Shown piece by piece: positions 12,801 to 24,800 of a DNA stretch of 64,000 nt. Position numbers and translations under genes: made by a program. The stretch comes from Ryuthela nishihirai (Eukaryota; Arthropoda; Arachnida; Araneae; Heptathelidae). The notes under the pieces are model-generated. The model was not told where the DNA came from. It saw only the letters and a program-made list of their open reading frames with translations, and searched no databases. Each line of letters opens with the position of its first letter. Within the stretch, counting starts at the first letter, position 1. The stretch lies in assembly GCA_038380435.1 (NCBI GenBank), contig JAWZYU010000019.1, positions 27,739,801-27,803,800 of the forward strand, given 5' to 3'.

Positions 12801-15800
12801 AAAGCTACGATGCAAAATTCAAACCTTTTGAGATAATGAGCTGAAAAAAATTGGTTTTGCCATGTGATTCTTTACTACTGATTTATTGATTTAACGCCCT
12901 GAGCGTGAGTGACAAATATTAATTCCATCTCTAATGAGGCAACAGAGTTGTCCACTTCCCGGATAGATGGCGCCACTGTGCGAATCAAATAAAAAATTCG
13001 GAAAGTTTATAACGTCACTAAGCTGAGAAAAAGTTAGCCATTGATGGTGTAGTGGTTAGCATAGCAGGCATGTTTCCTGGAGACGTTGGTTCGAATCCCA
13101 CTCGTGGTAAAACCAATTTTTTTTCATCTCATGAGTTCCATGTCTACAGGACTTATGATTCTTTACTTCTGAATCAAACCTTTTATTTACAATAGTTTAA
13201 GTAAACGATATTAACCTACAGATTAAGTTTGCGTCTGTTTATTTTCTTCTAGGAACTGCCACCTGCCCTTACCGTCTTCCCGAGCGGGATATGTTCATGG
13301 TATACTCCACCAAAGCCATCCCCAGCATATCGAACTATGAGCTCTGTAGGCAGCAATGCATCAGAGAGTTAGACTTCAACTGCCGCTCTTACACCTATTT
13401 GGAGCAAGGTGGGCTGAACAATCTGTGCCTCTTGAGCGGAGAGAGCAGGCAGACGGGGCAAGGAAAAGCCATCCGATACAGATTGAGGTCGATTTTCGAA
13501 GAGACGGAATGTCGAGGTCAGACCCCTGGCACGACACCCCCGACTTCTGGCACCCCACCAACCATTCCCACCCCTTCTGTGACCATCCCCACCATCTCAC
13601 CTCCAGCTCGTTGTTCTTTCGACCAGTACACCTACGAGAAAGTTTCGAGCTCTGACATGCGCTATGGCAGGAGAGAAAGGGTCGTGACTCGGAACACACT
13701 GGGGGTGGTGACTGAATGTCAGAGTCATTGTCAACGACTAGGAGATAGGTGCAGGGGGTTCGTCATCGAATATTCACGTTATCAGCAGCTCTGTTTCTGG
13801 TTGGATGCCTTTTCCAGTGGTGTGGATAATACCATATCTCCTGCGCAGGACACAGCATACTTCGAGAAAATATGCCTCACAGGTAAGAAATTTATATTTT
13901 CCTCTTTTAGATTAGGAGGCCAACCGCCACAGGTTTATAAAAACGAATCACCTTTTTCGGGAGTGTCCCGAGTTTATTTCGAATTATCGAAATGAAATTT
14001 ATACTTTAACGCAGTGGTCTCAAACCTTTATGCTTCACGTACCCCCTGGAAATGTGTATGTAACAGGTGTACCCCTTATATAGATAGATAAAACTATAGT
14101 TATAGTATAATGATGGCAACTTAGCGACTGTGTTATTAGATCTTACGGCGTACCCCGAAAAATTTTACCGTTTTTTTTTTAATTTGTTGAGAATCCCTAC
14201 TTTAACGTATGAAAAATCAGGATTGCTTTGTTAAGGATCCTCTCAAATTTAGACCATAGTTACAATATTAATGAAGGGGTAGAGGAATCTTAGAAGTTGT
14301 GAAACTTAGTTATCTGATTAGTACATTGCAGAAAGAGATGTGTAAAATTTCACCATAATATGGTGCAGCTCGTGTTATCATTTTCTTGTGGGAAGTAGCA
14401 ATATATTTTGGGGAAATTTTCCTTTCACCAAAAAACGGAAACGGAAATGTAACACCAGAAACAAATATAAAGAATAAAATTAGTTTCCCATTAATATGGC
14501 GTTATAAATTTTGGACACCAGTGTTACAGTGTTTCACCATGTTCTGGTGAAAAAAGGAAATGTTATAGCAGAAAAGGGAGTAGAATAATACAACCTTCTT
14601 TTGCTTGAGACAAGAGTAAAACAACACCGTATTCAGAGGAGAAGTTTTCGCCTGGAAACCGAAAGTCGTAAAGTTAGTAACATTCGTGATTTTCTACGTT
14701 TCTACAATTGGAACAAGAAATATTTTTATAATTTTATTTACTAGTATTCAAGATGGTAGGCAAAATATTCTCACGATAATAACGATTAAGAATAAAATAT
14801 ATTAATGTAGCATTAATCAAATCGAAAAAGAATCCGATCATTTTCTTTATTAAATATTTTTTAATACCGTATTTCTTCGATTCTAAGACGCACTCTTTTC
14901 CCATATACACGTCTTTAAAAATGGGGTGCGTCTTAGAATCGCAATTTTTTTTTAATTTCCCACGCTTTGCACACGTTTTGTTTTTACTCGGAAACTCCGC
15001 CTCCAAGTTTGACCGTTATCGCATTTTCCAAATGTGGGTATTTTCCCGCATTTTCCAAATGTGGGTATTTTCCCGCATTTTCCAAATGTGGGTATTTTCC
15101 CGCATTTTCCAAATGTGGATATTTCCCGCGCTTTCCAAATGTGAAGCCACCGTTATTTCATTAAAGTGGAGCTCTGTGAGTGAATTATAGTGAGCTTGGA
15201 ACCTGGCTGTTGACTGACAAACCTTCCGCTGACACCTTCCGGATAAATTAAGAAAGCGCTGGAATCAAAATTGGCGGAATGGGTATCAACAGCTTGGAAG
15301 CTAATCCCAGAAAGAATAGTGCAGCACTCAGTTAAAAAATGTCACATCACCAACGCTCTCGATGGCTCAGAAGACGATATATTATGGGATAATGGAGATA
15401 AAGACGGCTCAGAAGAATCAGACTCTGATAGTGATTCAGAAGGAAGTGATGAATAACACACCTACTGATAAATAGGTAATATTGTTGTTAGTAAATTGAA
15501 TTCTATTATAATAAAAACATTTCTTAGATATATTTTAACGCTGTTTTCTTCTTAGAACTAAAGCTTTTTCTCTGTTGGTGGCACTGAAATTAAGGTGCGT
15601 CTTGCAATCGATGGCGTCTTAGAATCGAGGAAATATGGTATATTGCAGAATAGGGATGTGAGATGTGGTATTAAACGCCAAAGACTACGATTTTCTGCAG
15701 GACTGAATAAAATCGTTGTTTAATTACAACTAAGACGGAACATTAGAGAAATAAAAAAAATTCGAATACCTACATATAACGGAACGTGATATGGCTCCAC

Positions 15801-18800
15801 AGTCTCGACGGGTTTCGAGACTGTGGAGGATCTGGCACACAGTAATAGGAACTGGCGACCGTCTGCCACGGCGATCACCTTTGTACTTTCCTTTTGTGCT
15901 ATAAACAATTTCAGTTCTGCAACGAGTTTATTTCAAGTTCTGTGAACCGAGACAATAGGGATGACGTAACTATACACTGCAAATGTCTTGTGGGTTGTAA
16001 CTAGTAATTAGGGGTGGCTCAGTGGGTAGCGCGCCAGGCTCGTAATCAGTATTTCCCATGTTCGAGTCCCAGCTGGGTCAGCGTTGAGACTTATCTCCGC
16101 AAAACTCCCAACCATGCACATGGTCAGTAGGGGATACCGATGGGCTCGGAAAGGCCGCGTCCGTCTGATGGGACGTTAAACCGTGGTCTGTGTGCGGGAG
16201 AGCCATACTTGTGCACGTTAAAGAACATGCTGGATGGCCTTGACGGGATCTGGTCCCCTCCCTCAACCTTCTCTGAGCCTTCGGGGGCTTTGTGACCTGG
16301 CCATTTAGCCCATTGTGTGCAAAAAAAGTGCCGCCCACAGGTAAAACAACCCAACTAGTAATTAAATAATATATGTAAATGAAAAGTAAAATAGAAAAAA
16401 AAAGCATAATTTACAAAAATATGGAATGACTAACTCGCATCCATCATACCTAAATGTGAAACTGTGTGAACTCTAATAATCATTTTTGGTTTTGACGTCG
16501 TTCGCATTCTTGAATGACAGAAGAAGAATACTGTACCTAGTTATTTCTGTAGAATTCAGGTATGGTACACGTAACAGAACTATACGGGCAAATCGGTTAT
16601 TAATTATAGAAAACGTTGGTTCGATCCCGCCCGGTTCAAAACAATTTTTTTCTCTATACTCATGTCAACAGAATAGTTATACAGCGTAAATATTGGTTAA
16701 AAATGTAGTAAAACAGTGTAGTAAAAGAAATAAAAAAGTAACTAAAGGTAATTATTAATCCATGTCAAAATCATATGGTACTACATAATACATATCAATA
16801 GAGCTAAAAAATGCTCTTCAGGTCGCCCACGGAGTGTGCTTAGCTTAGTCTTGTGCAGATACCCAAGATAGAGCTATGCTGATAGAGCCTTCACAGAGAT
16901 TGAACCTACAGTGATGTAACATCCATCAGTAGAGAATATCTTGATCAGCTCTGGGAGCTGATTGGTTAGCGCATCTGACATGTCATGGGTTCAGATCCCA
17001 TCCGGTTCAAGACAATTTTTCCTTATAACCATAGCAACATGATACATATGCAGCGAAATAGTGATTAGAAACTTAGTATACTAATTTAGAAGTTATAGAG
17101 TTTTGAAATTAGTTTCCTAATAACATGGGGTTATAACATTTGGACACCAGTGTTATTTTTTTAGTCCTATCCGATTGAGAAAGAAATTTTTTCGCTTTCT
17201 ACTAGAGGAAAAAATCGGAATTCCTAGAGACGGAAAACCGAAAACAATTTTCCTTTTTTCGAAAACTAAACAGAGCCTAACTCAAGTTTTTCTAAACTAA
17301 ACTGATAACCTTATTTATACATATATCGCTATAGAAAATCGGCGAGCTAAGATCAAAATACTTGCTGAAATATTGTGATATTTACAAACCACAATAAAAT
17401 AAATCAATAAAATGATCGATTTATTTCCAAATAAAATAGTGTCTAGAAACACTTTTTTACATTTCATAGTTGGAAATCAACTAACCACAAGAGTTACAAA
17501 CTCGCCTGTGGATAAGAAAATACACAATATTATGTGCAAGGCACAAAAATGTTTTCTGAAGTGCTATTATTCCATTGAGTAATTGGTATACAATCTAAAC
17601 AAGCAATAGAAAAATATACAACAGCGGTCACAGTAAAACTTCTAATCATGTATATTATGAAACGAAGTTCTTAGTTAATTCCTAAATTTATAAAGATTTC
17701 TTTCAGTTTTAATATATTCTGGTATTTCGTTGAATATTTTAGGGGTTCTGTAGCCAAACTGCTTCTGAATGAAAGTTTTTGTAGTCTTAGAAATAGGAAT
17801 ATTTGGGTGTCTGCTACTTCTATTTTCTTAAACTGATGCTACTAAAATTTGTTTATCCCAGTTTTTAAACAAATTCAATAGGATTCTGAATATCTGCAAT
17901 TTTCTTATAGGTAACATATCGAAATGTTTATAAATGTTTCTAGTGCTGTCAATATTTTCTTTTTTAGCAATACATCTTGCAACATGATTTTGTACCCGAA
18001 CAAGAGATTTTACATATTTGACTTGAATAGGACTACAGGACGTATAATCTTGAAGTTGAAGGACCTACATTTATTGTGGTTTAGGTTCGGTTGTTTTTTC
18101 TCTGAGCCGCACATTTTTGTATATAATGGACTAAATGGCCAGGTCACAAGTATGCTGAAGGCACGGAAAAAGTTGGGGAAGCGAATCGATTGGACAACTG
18201 TTAAGAACACAGATGGTATCTTCCCGTTAAGGCTGTCAGTGTTCTTTAACGTGCTCAGGGTACGGCTCCCCTGCAAACCTTAAGTCGTGGCTTGAAGTTC
18301 GATCTGACAGACAGTGGCTTTTCCAAGCCAATCTGTGCCCTCTTTCTTACGGAGAGATAAATCTCAATGCTGACAGAGTTGGGATTCAATCCTGGAACTG
18401 CAGATTACGAAGTTGGTGCACTACCGACTGAACCATCAGCTCCCTCTTATTGCGGTTTTGTGAATCCGGTAAAGTTATTGAGTTTTGTTAATCGTTATTG
18501 GTAGCACTACATGCCGATTTTCCCGCCATCTACAGTTTATTGAATATACGAGTCAGTTGAAATGGACAGCTCTACTGAAGGAGTGGTCAAGAAGGAAGCT
18601 TACGCTGAAATTAGTCTTTTGAATGCCAGAAATTTATCGATAGCTCGTGAAGTTTATGGCGAAGATGTAATGAATTGGCAGAATATAGTGAAATCAGGCA
18701 AGGTGTGGGGAATTTCGTGGTGGATGAGTCAGTACATAGGGTGTGCAGAATTTCGTGGTGGAAGAATCAGTATATAGGTTGTGCAGAATTTAGTGGTGAA

Positions 18801-21800
18801 AGAGTCAGTTCATAGGGTGTGCAGAATTAAGTGGTGGAAGAGTCAGTTCATAGGGTGTGCAGAATTAAGTGGTGGATGAGTCAGCACATAGGGTGTGCAG
18901 TATTTCGCGGTGGAAGAGTCAGTACATATGGTGTGCAGAATTTAGTGGTGGAAGAGCCAGTACATAGGGTGTGCAGAATTAAGTGGTGGAAGAGTCATTA
19001 CATAGGGTGTGCAGAATTTCGTGGTGGAGGAGTCAATACATGGGGTGTACAGAATTTAGTGGTGGAAGAATCAGTATATAGGTTGTGCAGAATTTAGTGG
19101 TGAAAGAGTCAGTTCATAGGGTGTGCAGAATTAAGTGGTGGAAGAGTCAGTTCATAGGGTGTGCAGAATTAAGTGGTGGATGAGTCAGTACATAGGGTGT
19201 GCAGTATTTCGTGGTGGAAGAGTCAGTACATATGGTGTGCAGAATTTAGTGGTGGAAGAGCCAGTACATAGGGTGTGCAGAATTAAGTGGTGGAAGAGTC
19301 AGTACATAGGGTGTGCAGAATTTTGTGGAGGAAGAGTCAGTACATAGGGTGTACAGAATTTCGTGGTGGAAGAGTCAATATATGGGGTGTGCAGAATTTA
19401 GTGGTGGAAGAATCAGTATATAGGTTGTGCAGAATTTAGTGGTGAAAGAGTCAGTTCGTAGGGTGTGCAGAATTAAGTGATGGAAGAGTCAGTGCGCAGT
19501 ATATAGGTTGTGCAGAATTTAGTGGTGAAAGAGTCAGTTCATAGGGTGTGCAGAATTAAGTGGTGGAAGAATCAGTGCGCAGTATAGTGCGCAGATAGGG
19601 TGTGCAGTATTTCGTGGTGGATGAGTCAGTACATAGGGTGTGCAGAATTTCGTGGTGGAAGAGTCGGTACATATGGTGTGCAGAATTTCGTGGTGGAAGA
19701 GTTAGTACATAGGGTGTGCAGAATTAAGTGGTGGAAGAGTCAGTACATAGGGTGTGCAGAATTAAGTGGTGGAAGAGTCAGTACATAGGGTGTGCAGAAT
19801 TAAGTGGTGGAAGAGTCAGTACATAGAATGTGCAGAATTTAGTGGTGGAAGAGTCAGTACATAGGGTGTGCAGAATTTTGTGGAGGAAGAGTCAGTACAT
19901 AGGGTGTGCAGAATTTCGTGGTGGAAGAGTCAATATATGGGGTGTGCAGAATTTAGTGGTGGAAGAATCAGTATATAGGTTGTGCAGAATATAGTGGTGA
20001 AAGAGTCAGTTCATAGGGTGTGCAGAATTAAGTGGTGGAAGAGTCAGTTCATAGGGTGTGCAGAATTAAGTGGTGGAAGAGTCAGTACATAGAGTGTGCA
20101 GAATTTAGTGGTGGAAGAGTCAGTACATAGGGTGTGCAGAATTTTGTGGAGGAAGAGTCAGTACATTGGGTGTGCAGAATTTCGTGGTGGAAGAGTCAAT
20201 ATATGGGGTGTGCAGAATTTATTGGTGGAAGAATCAGTATATAGGTTGTGCAGAATTTAGTGGTGAAAGAGTCAGTTCATAGGGTGTGCAGAATTAAGTG
20301 GTGGAAGAGTCAGTTCATAGGGTGTGCAGAATTAAGTGGTGGATGGTCAGTACATAGGGTGTGCAGTATTTCGTGGTGGAAGAGTCAGTACATATGGTGT
20401 GCAGAATTTCGTGGTGGAAGAGTCAGTACATATGATGTGCAGAATTTCGTGGTGGAAGAGTCAGTACATAGGGTGTGCAGAATTTCGTGGTGGAAGTGTC
20501 AGTACATAGGGTGTGCAGAATTTCGTGGTGGAAGAGTCAGTACATATGGAGTGCAGAATTTAGTGGTGGAAGAGTCAGTACATAGGGTGTGCAGAATTTT
20601 GTGGAGGAAGAGTCAGTACATAAGATTACGAAAAGAAAGGCAGACGCACAACTGCAAGAAATGCCGAAAATAGTGCCTTGGTGCCAATGCAATTCCACTT
20701 ATCGATTCGCATCATTTTCTAGGACTGAAGGAAGGTCTTTGAGTTCAAAAGTTTCAAAGTGACGATGACGTGGAAAGAGCAATGAAACGATGGTTGAGCG
20801 AAAAGTACTGACTTCTGCCGACAAGAAATAGAACATTCATCTCACATTATGATGTCTCAATCTTTGCAGAGATTATCTCAAAAAGTAATGGGATGACAGC
20901 AGAATTACCTGCATTGCTTATATTAGGAATTGCAATTAAAATAATCTCGACTATGAGATTCGTAAGCTTACTTTCTGACTGACCCTCGGATCTTGCAAAA
21001 AGTTGTGCTGATCATTGCTACTTCACTTTTCTGCGAAACTGCTTTGCCCAGGGGTGGAGGTTGATCTGTCCTTAGTGCGCCAGACTCGTAATTTGCAGTT
21101 CCCAGTTTCGAGTCCCATCGGGGTCAGCGTTGAGATTTATCTCCGCAAAATTCCCCGCCCTGCCCTCTGTCAGTAGAGGACACCGATGGGCTGCTTGGAA
21201 AGGCCGCCATCCTTCGGATGGAACGTTAAGCCGTGGCTCCGTGTGTATAGATGAGTCATATCCTGTGTATGTTACAGAACACGCTGGATGGCCTTGATGT
21301 GATGCTACCATCTGTCTCCTAACAGCTGTCCAGTGTGTCCCCTTCCCCCAAACTTCTCTGAGCCTCGAGGTCCTTGTGACCTGATCATTTAGCCCATTAT
21401 GTGCAAAAAAGTGCTGCTCAGAGGTAAAACAAGCAAACAACTCTTTGCCCACTTTTTCTCGAGATAGCATTGCTAAATGACTTTAGAAATTTCTTTTTGT
21501 ACATTTCTCGTTAATCATTTAGGTCGAACATGTGGAAAACTTTGGACTTTCGAACGCGTCCTTGGTTATGACTTTCGCGAGATTCCTGACTTGGAGATTC
21601 CCGGCGTCCCTCGCCGGACTGACTGTGAGGACTTCTGCTTACGACACCAGCCGACCTGCAGAGCCGCCACCTACGATACTCTAAGACGAATCTGTCGACT
21701 CTACTCTGAGACACGCCGAACTCGGCCGAACTCTTTCGTGAGAGAAGGGGCAGAAATGGAATATGTGGAAAATCAGTGTGCAGTGGGTAAGAAGAAAATA

Positions 21801-24800
21801 TTTCCGTTCCTATTTCTAAACATTAATCATCAACTTTAACATCCAATAATGTGTGACATTTTAGACTTTTAAACGCCAAGTGAATGAATGAAAATGAAAG
21901 AATGCTAGTGTTAAAGTTTATTGTTTTTTCAATAGGAAAAAAAACAAGCAAACTCTTGATGAAGGATTTTATTTTCTAAAGTAGCTAACAAAGAGAAATG
22001 GATCATGTTATTTTCAAACGACAGATTTTTTTATTCAGGATTAAATGAAAGAAAAAGTTACATAGATCCAATTTCGAAACACTGTTTTCTGATTTCCAGC
22101 ACTATAAGAGCTGCAAGATGAGAGTACAGCATTCACAGCTTCTTCTTTGTGAGGCATGATAGTGATTGGATAGGTTTCCCTTAATCTTAATTCAAATATT
22201 TGCCAACAATCTGAAATGCGAGAATTTTACACTTTATTTTGCCGGCATGAAATTAGAAAGAAAGAATTTTTTTTCTCACTTCGGAAGGAAATGAATATTT
22301 TGCTGTTTTAAATTGAATTAAATTAATAATAAACGATACGATTAGTAATTTTGAAATCCCATTAACGTGTTTTAGTTTAGTGACATCTTAATCTAAGGAC
22401 GCAGGCGGAAGATTAAATCCGTTTTGAGGCTCAAAATATCTTGGATCGGAATAATTATATGAATTTACACTGACTAGCCAAATTATTATGAACACTTATC
22501 AAATACTTCGTCGTATATGTCATGGTAATGCGGGAACCCCAAATTTCAAAGTTTTCAATTCTCTGCACATAGTTCTCGCTGAAATGGGTTTTGAAATACT
22601 GTTGGCGGTCATCTCTCTCAGCTGATGAACGTAGCAAGTCTGTTACAACGTACAGACATTGTCTTGCACATTCTGTTACAGCGTACAGACTTTGTCTTGC
22701 ACAGCCTGTTACAGCGTACAGACTTTGTCTTGCACAGCCTGTTACAGCGTACAGACTTTGTCTTGCACAGTCTGTTACAGCGTACAGACTTTGTCTTGCA
22801 CAGCCTGTTACAGCGTACAGACTTTGTCTTGCACAGCCTGTTACAGCGTACAGACTTTGTCTTGCACAGTCTGTTACAGCGTACAGTTCTTGCCAACAAA
22901 CATCTGTGGTCTCAGTCATTACGCAGGCACCGGTCTCTACATATGAGAGCCTTGTACCTCCCGAATTTTTCCGCGATTGGCAGACTTTTTTTTAGACCAT
23001 TGTCATTCTCCACACACTTGGAGTATTGTGCCCGTGATTTTCAGCCGAATTCCATCACATCCGTTACAGATACTCCTGCGCATCGCGGGCCAACGATAAG
23101 CACCCATCTTCCCCTTTCGAGCGTTGAGATTTATCTCTGCAAAACTTCCCGCCATGCTCTCAGTCAGTAGAGGACACCGATGGGCTGTAAAGCCTGCCGT
23201 CCATCGGGTGGGACGTTAAGCCATGGATTCCTGTGTGGGAAATCCGTATCCTGTGCACGTTAAAGAAAGTTGTTCCAGTGGATCCCCTCCCCCAACCTTC
23301 TGAGCCTTCGAGGTCCTTGTGACCTGGACATTTCAGCATTGAGATTTATCTCCGCAAAATTCCCCGCCCTGCCCACAGTCAGTAGGGGACACCGATGGGC
23401 TTGGAAAGGCCGCCGTCCGTCGGATGGGACGTTAAGCCGTGGCCCCGTATGCGGGAGAGCCATACCCTACGCACGTTAAAGAACACGCTGGGTGGCCTTG
23501 ACGGGAGGCTACCATCTGTCTCCCAACAGCTGTTCCAGTGGGTCCCCTCCCCCAACCTTCTCTGAGCCTTCGGGGTCCATGTGACCTGGCCATTTAGCCC
23601 ATGGTGTGCAAAAAAAGTGCCGCTAGAGGTAAAACAACCCAACCCAACCTGGGCATTTAGCCCATTGTATGCAAAAAGTGCCGCTTAGAGGTAAAACAAC
23701 CAACTAACCCCCTTTCGAAGTCAGTCAGATCAGCCTTTTTACCCATGTCGCACTTGACTTTGCTTTCCGCCATGCTTTTACGGCTTTTATAGGACTTTTT
23801 AGTGATGTAGAATACTTGTTAAGCTTGTCTAACATCAGCAGGAAAGTTTGCGTTCATTGGCCTGTTTCATGGTATTTTGAGCGCGATGCAGAGTTCATAA
23901 TAATTTGGATAGGCAGTGTACTTCCATAACGTTGTTAAGATCCATAATGTGTTAAGATTTTCCTAAATGATTTACTGGCAGTATCCAGTGGATTACAGGA
24001 GGAAGTATGAAAGATTTCTGAACAGGCAAATAATCGTAGACCAGGATGTTGCATCTCCACTATCATTGAATTAATTGAAATGCTTTAAATTCCATATTAT
24101 TTTCTTAATGAAAGAGCATCTCCCGTAGCCGAGTAGTTTGCGCGTTTGGGTACTGATCAAAGAGATCTGGGTTCGAGTCTCGGTTAAGGCATGGATGTTT
24201 ATATTGTCTTTCTGTTGAGGTCCTGCCATCCTCTCTGACCTTCTACTATAGCAGACAAACTCCTGACTTACCTCTGTGGCAAGCAGCTGCTTGAGGGGGT
24301 ATTTTTTATTTTTTTGAAATTCTAGTGGATATAAATTATTTAAATGCAGGAACTGGGATATAGCAGTATAGATCATTTTTCACAGACGGAAAAAATTAAA
24401 TTGGTTCACATAGTCGAAATATCAGTTAATGCAAATATTGGAAATGGCTTTTGCAACAAATATGTATATTGCAACAATATGTGTATTTTATTTTGTATAG
24501 AAATAAGAGTTAATTACTCTATTGTAGCATTTTTTTCAACATTACTTTACGCAAAACAAATTGTTGGAAACTTCTTGTGTTGTCTTTCTGCTGAGGTCTC
24601 GCTTTCTCCACAGACCTCTGTGGCTTATTAACTGACAGGCTGCTGTCAGCCTCTATGGCTTATTCACCGGCAGCTCCTGTCAGTTTCCATGTCTTATTAA
24701 CTGGTAGGCTCCTGTCAGTCTCTGTATCTTATTAACTGGCAGGCTCCTGTCAGCCTCTGTGGCTTAGTAACTGGTAGGCTGCTGTCATTCTCTATGGCTT

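Noticed and set aside
18710..20632. CRISPR array or Cys/Trp-rich repeat protein gene
   Set aside because: Units abut without spacers, the period is not a multiple of three, and the setting is a eukaryotic intron.
22591..23170. protein-coding gene with up to 181 codons
   Set aside because: Frames are open on both strands only because the 33-bp repeat lacks stops; no domain, start context or splice sites.
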